Source of the DNA: Halosolutus amylolyticus
GTDB taxonomy: Archaea; Halobacteriota; Halobacteria; Halobacteriales; Natrialbaceae
NCBI RefSeq assembly: GCF_023566055.1
Contig: NZ_JALIQP010000002.1
Span: 1,116,001-1,180,000, forward strand
Reading direction: 5' to 3'
DNA length: 64,000 nucleotides
A program made the translations under genes and the position numbers. The notes under the pieces were generated by a model, which did not search any database, was not told the DNA's origin, and worked only from the letters and a program-made list of their open reading frames with translations. Numbering within the stretch: position 1 is the stretch's first letter; each line of letters opens with the position of its first letter. Positions 51,536 to 60,152 of this stretch are shown one piece after another.

Positions 51536-53104
51536 ATGCACGAGGAGTTCTCCCGCCGCGACGACCTGCCAGGCGAACCGATCTCGGTCTGGCTCGCGAC
51601 CACGCGCGACGACGACCCACCGGCCGAACCGCTCGCGGACGATCGGACCGTCGACGTCTGCGTGATCGGGGCCGGGATCGCCGGCCTCTCGACAGCGATC
51701 GAACTGCGCGATCGCGGCCAGTCGGTCGCCGTCGTCGAGCGCGATCGGGTCGCGACGGGCGTGACGGGCAAGTCGACGGCGAAACTGACGAGCCAGCACG
51801 GGCTGATCTACGACCACCTGCGCCGGGAGTTCGGCCGCCGGCAGACCAGCCGGTACGCGACCGCCCAGGAGGAGTCGATCGACGCGGTCGAGCGCCGGAT
51901 CGACGACCTCGGGATCGACTGCGGGTTCGAGCGTCAGCCATCGTATCTCTACAGCAACAGTCCCGACGAGATCGAACGCGAGGCCGACGCCGCCCGCGGT
52001 GCGGGGATCGACGCCAGTTACGTCACCTCGGTGCCGCCGTTCGAGCGCGCGGCCGCGGCCGTCAGGTTCGACGACCAGGCGTGGTTCGACCCCCGGAGCT
52101 ACCTGCTCGCGATCGCGGACGACCTCCGATCGGACGACGACGCGGACGTGTTTGAGGAGACCGAGGTCACGGACGTCGAGCCAGGCACCCCCTGTCGCGT
52201 CCGGACGGCGGGCGGGACGGTGACGGCGCGGCGGGTCGTCGTCGCGACCGGGTTCCCGATCCTCGATCGGGCGGGCTACTTCGCGCGGATGTACCCGAAG
52301 CGCTCCTACGTGCTCGGCGTCCGCCTCGACGGGGAGCCACCAGAGGGGATGTACTACCGGCCCGGCGACCCCTACCGGTCGGTCCGGACCCACCGGGGCG
52401 ACGAGACACTCCTGCTCGTCGGCGGCGAGAACCACAAGACCGGACAGGGCGGGTCGACCGCCGATCGGTACCGCAGACTCGCCCGCTGGGCACGCGACCG
52501 GTTCCCGGTCGACGAGATCGCCTACCGGTGGTCGACCCAGGACTACCGGCCGGCGGACAAGGTGCCATTCGTCGGTCGCGCCGGCGCGGGCACCGAGAAC
52601 GTCTTCGTCGCGACCGGCTTTCGCGGCTGGGGGATGACCAACGGCGTCACCGCCGGTCGACTGCTCGCCGCCGAAATCGCGGGGGAGAGCCCGCCGGCGC
52701 TGGACCTGTTCGATCCGCTCCGGTTCACGCCGAAGCCCTCGTTCGGCGAGACCGTCACCGAGAACGCCGACGCCGCGAGCGAGTTCCTCACCGACTGGGC
52801 GCAGGCGCTACTGACCCCCGATCGATCGACGCTCGACCCCGGCGAGGGCCGCGTGTTTCGCGAGAGCGGGACGCCGATCGCCTGTGCACGCGACGACGAC
52901 GGCGACCTGCACGCCGTCTCGGCCGTCTGTCCCCACCTGTACTGTCTGGTCGAGTGGAACGACGGCGAGTGTAGCTGGGACTGTCCCTGCCACGGCTCCC
53001 GGTTCGCGCCCGACGGCGAGGTGCTGGAGGGGCCGGCGAACGAAGATCTGGCCCGGAAGCCATCGCGAGCGGACCTGCCGCCCCATCACGGGCGAGAGGA
53101 CTGA
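51536..53104 (+). CDS. FAD-dependent oxidoreductase fused to Rieske domain
   Basis: 522 aa. The N-terminal dinucleotide fold (VCVIGAGIAGLSTAIELRDRG) and DAAO-like body (VVVATGFP, GFRGWGMTNGVTAG) resemble glycine or amino-acid oxidases. Residues about 430-510 are a Rieske domain with CPHLYC and CPCHGSRF, the two Cys-His pairs binding a [2Fe-2S] cluster. The fusion is known in bacteria and haloarchaea, but its substrate is not. It is predicted to be cytoplasmic. ATG 51536. Confidence 0.88.
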   Translation: MHEEFSRRDDLPGEPISVWLATTRDDDPPAEPLADDRTVDVCVIGAGIAGLSTAIELRDRGQSVAVVERDRVATGVTGKSTAKLTSQHGLIYDHLRREFGRRQTSRYATAQEESIDAVERRIDDLGIDCGFERQPSYLYSNSPDEIEREADAARGAGIDASYVTSVPPFERAAAAVRFDDQAWFDPRSYLLAIADDLRSDDDADVFEETEVTDVEPGTPCRVRTAGGTVTARRVVVATGFPILDRAGYFARMYPKRSYVLGVRLDGEPPEGMYYRPGDPYRSVRTHRGDETLLLVGGENHKTGQGGSTADRYRRLARWARDRFPVDEIAYRWSTQDYRPADKVPFVGRAGAGTENVFVATGFRGWGMTNGVTAGRLLAAEIAGESPPALDLFDPLRFTPKPSFGETVTENADAASEFLTDWAQALLTPDRSTLDPGEGRVFRESGTPIACARDDDGDLHAVSAVCPHLYCLVEWNDGECSWDCPCHGSRFAPDGEVLEGPANEDLARKPSRADLPPHHGRED

Positions 53105-53162
53105 GACCGCCGACCGCGAGGTGACAGAACGCTAATATCACTCCCCGGTGTACGGCTCGTTC

Positions 53163-53423
53163 ATGGACGAATCGACAGACGAGGACAAACCGGTTCTCGT
53201 CCGGCTGGGGGAACTCGCGGTCTCGATCGTCGTCCTGACCGGCGTCACGGTAGTGGTCGGTTACGGCGGCTGGGCGCTCCTGACACTGAGTGCCAGACTC
53301 GGCGGCCCCGACCCGAGAACCGAAGACGGCGACCTGCTCCGGGAGCGACTATTCGTCTGGCCCGACCGAAATCGGGAGTTCATGCGAAACGACGGGCGGG
53401 GCGAACTCCCGCTGAGACCGTAG
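53163..53423 (+). CDS. Small membrane protein
   Basis: 86 aa. MDESTDEDKPVLVRLGELA then one hydrophobic segment (VSIVVLTGVTVVVGYGGWALLTL), a possible Sec or membrane anchor, and a soluble tail ending RGELPLRP. Not recognised. ATG 53163 fits a TATA (CTAATATC) about 27 nt upstream; an in-frame GTG at 53148 is unlikely. Probably a small haloarchaeal membrane protein. Confidence 0.6.
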   Translation: MDESTDEDKPVLVRLGELAVSIVVLTGVTVVVGYGGWALLTLSARLGGPDPRTEDGDLLRERLFVWPDRNREFMRNDGRGELPLRP

Positions 53424-53457
53424 CACCCGGAGGGACGATCGAGCACCGCACCCGGCG

Positions 53458-54297
53458 TCAGCGGCCGCGATCGGTCGATCGATCGCCCAGGCCCGGGTAG
53501 TCGACGACGATCCCGTCGACCCCGGCCCGCGCGAGCTGGTCGAACTGCGTCCAGGTCTCGATCGTCCAGACGTTGACGGCGCGACCCTCGTCGTGGGCGC
53601 GCTCGATCACATCGATATCGCGGTCGCCAGCGTCGAACCCCGCGTACCCGGTCGACGTGAGCCCCGTTCCGGCGATCGCGTTCCGCGGCGGGTGGATCGC
53701 CTCGCAGTCGTAGCGGTCGGCGATCTCGAACCCGGCCTCGAGGTCGTCCCAGACGAGCGGCGCGGCGGCGTAGTCGGGCCCGACCTCGCGGAGGGCGGCG
53801 ATCGCACCCTCATAGAACGACGAGAAGAGGATCTCCCCGGCGAAGTCGTCGCAGATCTCGACGACTCGATCGACGAACGGCGCCCAGACCGCGCGGCGAT
53901 CGTCGCGGTCGTCGGGAGCGAGCGCATCGGCGAACCGGAGGTCGGCCGTGCCGGGATTCTTCAGTTCGACGTTGACCCCGACGGTCTCGGGAACCGCCTC
54001 GAGAAGCGCCGCGAGCGTCGGGACCGTCTCGTCCGTGCCGAGCACCCGCGCCGCCCGGACGGTCTCGAGGTCGGTCTCCCACACGCGTCCCGCGGCGTCG
54101 GTGAGCGGCCGGCCGTCGCGAGTCCCCTCGAGGCGCTCGTCGTGGATCACGACCGGGGTGTCGCAGGCCGCGGGCTGGACGTCGATCTCGAGCATGGCGG
54201 TCTCGGCCCGATCGGCCGCGCGGACGGCCGCCCCGATCGTGTTCTCCGGAGCAATACCCGCGTAGCCGCGGTGGGCGATGACGGCAGGACTGGCCAT
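53458..54297 (-). CDS. Glycerophosphodiester phosphodiesterase
   Basis: 279 aa. HRGYAGIAPENT, EIDVQPAACD and VVIHDERLEGTRDG give the metal and catalytic sites of the GDPD TIM barrel, with ELKNPG and the C-terminal VNVWTIETW. It hydrolyses glycerophosphodiesters released from lipids. No signal peptide, so cytoplasmic. ATG 54295-54297. Confidence 0.93.
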   Translation of the reverse strand: MASPAVIAHRGYAGIAPENTIGAAVRAADRAETAMLEIDVQPAACDTPVVIHDERLEGTRDGRPLTDAAGRVWETDLETVRAARVLGTDETVPTLAALLEAVPETVGVNVELKNPGTADLRFADALAPDDRDDRRAVWAPFVDRVVEICDDFAGEILFSSFYEGAIAALREVGPDYAAAPLVWDDLEAGFEIADRYDCEAIHPPRNAIAGTGLTSTGYAGFDAGDRDIDVIERAHDEGRAVNVWTIETWTQFDQLARAGVDGIVVDYPGLGDRSTDRGR

Positions 54298-54514
54298 ACC
54301 CCGACGACGGCGGTCAGGATAATGGGTGCTGTGTCTCTCGGCGGTGCGACCCCTGGAGGGGTCCGGCGCGCGCCGCTCGGCGCGAGGTCGACGAGCGAGC
54401 GTTCCGTGTCGGTGTTGGGGACTCGAAACGTGGGGGTGATGCGCGTTCGATCTGCCGCCGGACCCGACGAGTGACGGGCCAGGGTTCACGCCGATCGGTC
54501 CCGAAGCCGCGTCC

Positions 54515-54772
54515 GTGACCAGGACCACGCTCGAGGACGTCGAACGGAGCCTCGATCGCGCGACCGATCTCGAAACGACGGAGGCGGTGTCGGTGTTGCG
54601 GACCGCTCGCGAGGACCTGCAGGCCCTCGGGAACGATCCCGACGTCGACGAGGAGCGCCGGCAGGCCTTAGAAGAGCGACTCGACCAGCGCATCCGCGAG
54701 GTCGAGAATCGCGACGCCTACGACGGCGGACTGGGCGCGGCGATGAATCCGGAGGACGACGACGCCCCCTGA
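54515..54772 (+). CDS. Small acidic haloarchaeal protein
   Basis: 85 aa from a GTG (54515). MTRTTLEDVERSLDRATDLETTEAVSVLRTAREDLQAL is a helical, charged start, with RRQALEERLDQRIREVENRD and an acidic end. Unrecognised, a typical haloarchaeal small helical protein. Its stop TGA is the first codon-like triplet of hairpin element C, so the ORF runs right up to the repeat. Confidence 0.65.
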   Translation: MTRTTLEDVERSLDRATDLETTEAVSVLRTAREDLQALGNDPDVDEERRQALEERLDQRIREVENRDAYDGGLGAAMNPEDDDAP

Positions 54773-54850
54773 GACGGTCTGCTGTGACGATGTACCGGTG
54801 CAACCGCAGGCGGTCGCAGTTGCACCGGAAACGACGTACGGTAATCCGTA
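54770..54850 (+). repeat. Hairpin element copy C (TGA plus 78 bp)
   Basis: TGAGACGGTCTGCTGT start; inner arms CCGGTGCAACCGC (54795-54807) and GCAGTTGCACCGG (54816-54828) around an 8-nt loop, end GTACGGTAATCCGTA. The TGA ends the preceding 85-aa gene. Loop orientation matches copy B. Confidence 0.82.
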
Positions 54851-55118
54851 CGAGACCACCCCTGGTCCGATCACCCGCGAGCGCGAGCACCGGGTTCGAC
54901 CGGCGGGAACCGCGGGTGACAGTTCCGTTCGATCGGCGGGGGCGGCGAGAGCGGTCAGTTCCACGCAGTGAAACCGTCCCAGGGAGCACCTACTGGACGC
55001 ATCCAGGAAACACCTACTGACGCACACGAATACGGGGACGAGAGCCCGATCGAAACGGCGGCTTTCGGCCGCAACGGTAGCGCGCATTTATATCATCGAC
55101 GCGGGGTAGATGGCCGCG
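54851..55118. other. Noncoding gap with a 24-25 bp tandem duplication
   Basis: Together with hairpin element C (to 54850) this leaves about 345 bp without a gene. An imperfect tandem duplication with shared CACCTACTG and ACGCA blocks spans 54977-55025, and ATTTATATC (55086-55094) is the TATA box of the next gene. Nothing else is recognised. Confidence 0.5.
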
Positions 55119-56192
55119 ATGAGCGGACCAACGCGACGCCGGATGCTGACCGGCGTATCGACCGGCGCTGTATTTCTCTCGACAGGAACCGGCATCCGCG
55201 CAACTGCCGAACGGGACGACGACACCAGGACCGACGCGGGAACCGGCGAGGACGTCGCACTCGAGGTGACCATCGTCGAGACGAACGCACCCGTCGGCGC
55301 GGGGGATCTCCTCGAGGTGACTGCCGCCGTCGAGAACGTCGGGGCGAGCGACGTCCGGACCGACGTCGACCTGCTCGTCGGGGACGATTTCGAACGCGTC
55401 GGTCGAGTGCGGACGACGATCGACGCCGGCGAGACGACGACACTCACACAGGAGTTCTACACGTATCCGGTCCCGATGGATACCGAGGTCCCGGTTCGAG
55501 TCGACGTCGCGGGTGACGGGGCCGAACGCACCGTGAACGTGATCGGCGCGACGCCGCTCTCCGACGGGCGACCCGATCGCGACCTCGCCGTCCAGCCGGG
55601 GACCGAGGTGCTGTTCGAGGCCCGTCTCGACCAGGTGGACGCCGCGCGGACGACCGTCTGGTGGGTCGACGGCGACCGCGTGGGAAGCCCGATCGGCGGC
55701 CCCTGGCAGACGGCCTACGACGCCGAGACCGGGTTCCACTACTGGCGGGAGGCGTTCGAGTCGCCCGGCACGCACGACGTGGCCGCGGCCGTCGTCCCCG
55801 AGGACGGCGAGGAGACGTACGCGGCCCACTGGACGGTCGAGGTAGCCGACGACGGGAACGCGTCCCCGACGATCGACGCGTACAGCCCGGAACCGGGGGA
55901 GCGATCGTACGCGAGCGGCGAGACCGCCACGTTCGAACTCGAGGTGACCGATCCCGACGGGGAACTCGATCGGGTCGTCTGGTGGCTGACCCAGGCCGAC
56001 GTGCTCCTCGACGTGACCGACCTCGCGGGCGCGTCGGACACCGCGCGACTCTCCGTCCCCGCCGATCGGCTCTGCCAGACCTGTCGCGTCGTCCCGTGGG
56101 TGATCTGTGCGGACGGGACCGTCGCTTCGCCGGACGAGACCTGGCGGATCGGGACGGTCGCCGACGACGCGGGCGACGAGAGGAGCGACTGA
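55119..56192 (+). CDS. Exported CARDB-type surface protein
   Basis: 357 aa from ATG 55119, with ATG 55110 as alternative. The signal has an RR motif (TRRRMLTGVSTGAVFLSTG). A CARDB domain follows (about 50-150; VTIVETNAPVGAGDLLEVTAAVENVG), then two further beta domains (WWVDGDRVGSPIGGPW and SPTIDAYSPEPGE, Ig-like). No C-terminal anchor. It is probably a Tat-exported extracellular protein, perhaps a lipoprotein-free scaffold. TATA centre is about 27 nt before 55119. Confidence 0.75.
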   Translation: MSGPTRRRMLTGVSTGAVFLSTGTGIRATAERDDDTRTDAGTGEDVALEVTIVETNAPVGAGDLLEVTAAVENVGASDVRTDVDLLVGDDFERVGRVRTTIDAGETTTLTQEFYTYPVPMDTEVPVRVDVAGDGAERTVNVIGATPLSDGRPDRDLAVQPGTEVLFEARLDQVDAARTTVWWVDGDRVGSPIGGPWQTAYDAETGFHYWREAFESPGTHDVAAAVVPEDGEETYAAHWTVEVADDGNASPTIDAYSPEPGERSYASGETATFELEVTDPDGELDRVVWWLTQADVLLDVTDLAGASDTARLSVPADRLCQTCRVVPWVICADGTVASPDETWRIGTVADDAGDERSD

Positions 56193-56289
56193 CCGGGCCG
56201 ATCGCGAACCCGCCACGTGCGACCCGCGATTCCGGCGAGATCGACCGAACCCCCACCATTTTATTCGGATGCCGTGCCCAGAGAGGGGT

Positions 56290-56958
56290 ATGCGAATCGC
56301 ACTACTCGGCGGAACCGGCGACATCGGCGAAGGACTCGCGCTACGCTTTGCGCGCGATACGGACCACGAGATCCTCATCGGGTCGCGCGATCCCGAGAAG
56401 GCTCGCGACGCGGTCGCGTCCTACGAGGACGAACTCGCGGAGCGGGGTGCCGACGCGTCCGTCAAGGGCTTTGCGAACGAGATGGCCGCGGATCGAGCAG
56501 ACGTCGTCGTCCTCTCGGTGCCGCCGTATTACGCCGGCGACACGGTCGAGGCGGTCGCGGATAGCCTCGACGAGGACACGATCCTCGTCACGCCCGCGGT
56601 CGGGATGCAGGGCGACGAGGACGGCCTCCACTACCACCCGCCCGGGGCCGGGAGCGTCACCGAACTCGTCGCCCAGCGCGCGCCCGACGCGGTGCCGGTC
56701 GTCGGAGCCTTCCACAACCTCGCGGCCGACGCGCTGTCGGATCTCGACAACGACCTCGACCTGGACACGCTCGTCGTCGCCGACGACGGCGACGCGAAAA
56801 AGCGCGTGCTCGACCTCGCGAACGAGATCGAGGGGCTGCGCGCCCTTGACGTCGGCCCGCTGGCCAACGCCGCCGAGGTCGAGAGCGTCACCCCGCTGGT
56901 CATCAACATCGCGAAGTACAACGAGGACATGCACGACGTCGGCGTGAAGTGGGTGTAG
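56290..56958 (+). CDS. npdG: NADPH-dependent F420 reductase
   Basis: 222 aa. N-terminal Rossmann motif LLGGTGDIGEGLALRFARD and IGSRDPEKARD (NADP ribose-phosphate contact), then GFANEMAADRADVVVLSVPPYYAGDT and VGAFHNLAADALSDL match Npd/Fno. It couples NADPH and coenzyme F420 hydride exchange. F420 is used in haloarchaea for redox and photolyase chemistry. ATG 56290 follows GGGGT with short leader. Confidence 0.92.
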   Translation: MRIALLGGTGDIGEGLALRFARDTDHEILIGSRDPEKARDAVASYEDELAERGADASVKGFANEMAADRADVVVLSVPPYYAGDTVEAVADSLDEDTILVTPAVGMQGDEDGLHYHPPGAGSVTELVAQRAPDAVPVVGAFHNLAADALSDLDNDLDLDTLVVADDGDAKKRVLDLANEIEGLRALDVGPLANAAEVESVTPLVINIAKYNEDMHDVGVKWV

Positions 56959-57162
56959 CGATCGATCGCTGACGCGCCGGCAATCGACGCGCCGCGCCAC
57001 TCGCTACTGGCTACCACTGCCGACCTGTCAGTCGAATCCGCCGGGACCCACACCCGGGACGATCGATCGAGTCGAACCCGGAGCGATGGAAGCGGGTCGG
57101 TCCGGACCGGAGCAAAACGAACCGCGATCGAGAGTCCCCGAACCCGCGGGAGAGCCGTGGCG

Positions 57163-57330
57163 TTATCGCCACTCGTCGGCCGAGAGCGCCTCGGCTTCCG
57201 GTACCGTCATCCAGACGTCGTCTCGCGTGATGTCTGCGATGACGAGGTGCTGGCGACCGTCGATCTCGTCGATCGCCGCGACGACGTCCGGATCGTCCTC
57301 CTCCCCGAACGACTCCAGGTCGGGCTTCAT
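57163..57330 (-). CDS. Small haloarchaeal protein (DUF7556-like)
   Basis: 55 aa: MKPDLESFGEEDDPDVVAAIDEIDGRQHLVIADITRDDVWMTVPEAEALSADEWR. The IDGRQHLVIADITRDDVWMTVPEAEA pattern is a conserved haloarchaeal small protein I recall as DUF7556. No motif for catalysis. Too short to be judged by length alone; the acidic composition and the family-like pattern support it. Oriented toward NpdG (convergent). Confidence 0.75.
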   Translation of the reverse strand: MKPDLESFGEEDDPDVVAAIDEIDGRQHLVIADITRDDVWMTVPEAEALSADEWR

Positions 57331-57420
57331 ACGCGAGTGAACGGAGAGCCGCACTATGAATGTTCTGGAATGTCCGCAATTACTGGTTGAAGGTGCAAGG
57401 AAATACCCGCCAGTACTATA

Positions 57421-57440
57421 GATATCGGTAGATATCGGTA
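57421..57440. repeat. 10-bp tandem direct repeat
   Basis: GATATCGGTA occurs twice without a gap at 57421-57430 and 57431-57440, inside an AT-rich gap between the 55-aa gene and trxA. It could be an operator pair or a slippage product. Confidence 0.4.
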
Positions 57441-57545
57441 GTCAGTTGGACACGCCGTAGCCGGGCGCGTGGCGACCGCCGCGCGATCGCGACAGGAGCG
57501 GCTACGACGCGAGTTCGATCGCAAAACGAGCGAGACGGGTCGTCC

Positions 57546-57815
57546 TTACGCGCCGGCCGATTCGAGCGCGTCCTCGATGTCCTCGCGCTGGGTGACGCCG
57601 ACGAAGCGCTCGACGATCCCGTCGTCGTTCTCGATGATGAGCGTCGGGAGCGAGCGTACCTGGTACTCGTTGGCCACGTCCTGCTGTTCGTCGACGTTGA
57701 TCTTCTCGACCTCGAATCGCCCCTCCCAGTCGTCCTCGAGTTCCTCGAGGATCGGATCCTGGGTTTTGCAGGGGCCACACCAGTCCGCGTAGAAATCCTT
57801 GAGTGTGACAGTCAT
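57546..57815 (-). CDS. trxA: Thioredoxin
   Basis: 89 aa. ADWCGPCKTQDPILEEL carries the CGPC redox motif, and SLPTLIIENDDGIVERF contains the cis-proline (LPT). Short, as usual in haloarchaea. It reduces cytoplasmic disulfides. Start ATG 57813-57815 is followed by MTVTLKDFYADW, and a TATA CTTATGC (minus strand) lies 27 nt upstream, so the start is well supported. Confidence 0.94.
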   Translation of the reverse strand: MTVTLKDFYADWCGPCKTQDPILEELEDDWEGRFEVEKINVDEQQDVANEYQVRSLPTLIIENDDGIVERFVGVTQREDIEDALESAGA

Positions 57816-58023
57816 CGGTTCACCGCTAGTTCCGAGGCAGCGCGCATAAGGGTTTCCCAGTCGGCCGAAGGTGACACACACCCGATCGTCCGAGCGCACC
57901 ACGACAGCGGTCCTCGACCCTGGTACCCGCGAATCGGCTCCGGAACTGGCGGTCCGGACCGTTCGTTCTCGGGATCCGGTCATTAGCCCCACGAATTTAT
58001 GGGAGTCAGTCGAAGTCTAGACC

Positions 58024-58668
58024 ATGTATCGAAACGTACTGGTTCCTACCGACGGGAGCGAACCCGCATCGCGAGCGGTCGAACAGGCCATCGAGATCGC
58101 CGACCAGTTCGACGCGACGCTGCACGTCCTGTTCGCCGTCGACGTCGACGAGAAGACGCCGTGGAGCCTCTCGGACAGCCAGGTCTCCGAATCGATGCGC
58201 GAACACGGCCGCGAACTGACCGACGCCGTCGCCGAACGCGCCCCCGACGACCTCGAGGTCGTCACGACCATCGAGGAGGGCGATCCCCGCGAACGGATCC
58301 TCACGTACGCCGACGTCAACGCGATCGACGTCGTCGTGATGGGAACCCACGGCCGCAAGGGAATCGATCGGCTCCTGCTGGGGAGCGTCACCGAACACGT
58401 GGTGCGCAACGCGGAGTGTTCCGTCCTGGTCACGCGCGCCGAGGAGGACGAAGAACCCGTCGGGAGCGCCGACGCGGCGATCGACGCCGCCCGGACGGCA
58501 CTCGAGTCGGACGAGGGAATCGACGCCGCCGGGCTCGAGATCGGCGACGACCCCCACGAGATGGGCGGCTACTGGATCGTCCACGCCGAAACCGACGACC
58601 GGGCGTTCAACGTCCACATCTCGCGACCGACCGGGCGGACGCGGATCGCCGACGTCACCGAGTCCTGA
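58024..58668 (+). CDS. Universal stress protein
   Basis: 214 aa. MYRNVLVPTDGSEPASRAVEQAIEIA starts the UspA fold; the ATP-binding GTHGRKGIDRLLLGSVTEHVVRNAECSVLV (G2xG9xGS) is complete. The extra C-terminal 65 residues are acidic and not part of the core. ATG 58024 lies 27 nt after TTTATGGG (leaderless). Divergent from trxA. Confidence 0.93.
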   Translation: MYRNVLVPTDGSEPASRAVEQAIEIADQFDATLHVLFAVDVDEKTPWSLSDSQVSESMREHGRELTDAVAERAPDDLEVVTTIEEGDPRERILTYADVNAIDVVVMGTHGRKGIDRLLLGSVTEHVVRNAECSVLVTRAEEDEEPVGSADAAIDAARTALESDEGIDAAGLEIGDDPHEMGGYWIVHAETDDRAFNVHISRPTGRTRIADVTES

Positions 58669-58811
58669 CGGGGCCCAATCGAGCCTCGTCGACGGCGAGT
58701 ACCGGGTCGATCACGGCTCGTCGATGATCGTTCGACGGACTCGATACGGAAGGAGACGACGGCTCTCGTCTCGCCGATCGATCCCGGTCGCGGTCGAGCG
58801 CTGGAGACCGT

Positions 58812-59885
58812 TCAGCGCCGGCTGAGCGCGATGACAGCCACGAGCAGGCCGGCCACGACTACAGCGACGGTGCCGAAACCGGCCGCCGGTTCGCCGCCCT
58901 CGACGGTCACGTCGGTCTCCGCGTCGGCGATGCCGACGGTATGCGTTCCCGTCTCGTCGAATTCGACGGCCGTCTCTACGGTGGTGGACTCGCCGGGTGC
59001 CAGCGACACGTCGATCTGGTCGATCGGCTCACCGTCGACAGTCACCGGCACGGTCGACGTCGTTTCCTGGACGCCCTCGTTCGTGACCGTCGCCTCGATA
59101 GTCGTCGACTCGCCGGGTGACACCGTCCCGGAGGTGTCGAGTTCCATCACCGTCAGCGAGCCACAGCCGCCGGCGTGGATCGTGATCGGTCGGTCCAGAT
59201 CCAGCGACGTCGCTTCGCTGTCGTGATCGGGGCCGGAGAGGACCTGCCAGTCGGTGATCTCTCCGTCGTAGACCTGTAGCTCCGCCTCGTCGTTGAAGGC
59301 GGGATCGATTTCGATCTCGAAAGCGTCGTCGAGGCCGCCGGTGAAAGCGGCACCGTCGGTTCGGCCTTCGGACCAGGCCCAGGAGAGGCGACTCGTCGAT
59401 CCGCGACGATCGAACGTATCCTCCGTCCCGTCGTAGCTATCGTCCTCGACGACCCACTCGCCGTCTTCCGGCAGGCCCTCGACGTGCATCGTCGCCGAAC
59501 CGCCGGACGTGTTTCCGTCGAGCCGGTCGTGAACTAGTACGAGGCTGAGCCCGTCGCGTCCCTCGTACAGGAAGAGGATACTCGTGTCGTCCTCCTGAAG
59601 GTCCCCCGTTCCGTAGGAGCTGTACGTGGGTGCGCTCGGAGACGTGTTCGGCGTCCGGTAGTCGTACAACTCTGCTGCCGACTGGTGGCCCTGTCCGAAT
59701 GGTTCGATGGGAATGCACTCGTCCCCCTGTACGACAGCGTACTCGTCCGACCGATCGTTCTGTTGGGCGGCGGCCACGCCGACTATCCCGACCCCGGCTG
59801 TTGCGCCGATTAGGAGTACAGCGATTATTCCAACGGCGACAGCCGTCAACGGGACGGCTGGAGGAGTAAGAAGGGAATCCGTCAT
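58812..59885 (-). CDS. Exported CARDB protein with PGF-CTERM-like tail
   Basis: 357 aa. An N-terminal hydrophobic segment (VPLTAVAVGIIAVLLIGATAGVGIVGVAA) is a signal or anchor. A central unknown beta domain is followed by a CARDB domain (about 250-325; TSGTVSPGESTTIEATVTNEG). The end EPAAGFGTVAVVVAGLLVAVIALSRR resembles the archaeosortase PGF-CTERM signal, but Pro is replaced by Ala (AGF). Cleavage by archaeosortase A and lipidation is thus uncertain. Start ATG 59883-59885 follows a TATA-like TTGTTATATC region. Confidence 0.78.
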   Translation of the reverse strand: MTDSLLTPPAVPLTAVAVGIIAVLLIGATAGVGIVGVAAAQQNDRSDEYAVVQGDECIPIEPFGQGHQSAAELYDYRTPNTSPSAPTYSSYGTGDLQEDDTSILFLYEGRDGLSLVLVHDRLDGNTSGGSATMHVEGLPEDGEWVVEDDSYDGTEDTFDRRGSTSRLSWAWSEGRTDGAAFTGGLDDAFEIEIDPAFNDEAELQVYDGEITDWQVLSGPDHDSEATSLDLDRPITIHAGGCGSLTVMELDTSGTVSPGESTTIEATVTNEGVQETTSTVPVTVDGEPIDQIDVSLAPGESTTVETAVEFDETGTHTVGIADAETDVTVEGGEPAAGFGTVAVVVAGLLVAVIALSRR

Positions 59886-60152
59886 TGTTCGTCGTGACCG
59901 GTAGATTCAGCGCCCGTACATTGTTATATCCCGGTTTCAGCCAGCAGAGTTCCCCTACACGCCAACTCACGTTGTGATCGATTGCGGCGTCGTGGTCGTG
60001 CAGATCGCAGGTGCGGTGAGACGCGACTTCGGTGCTGGACGGTCGATCGAGAGCGGACACACGGCCGATCGTATGGCTCCTCGGTCGCTCCGGTGAGAAC
60101 CGGCCGAAAACGTAGCGTCACTCTATCAGCGTTCCGTCCGGGACCGCCTGTT

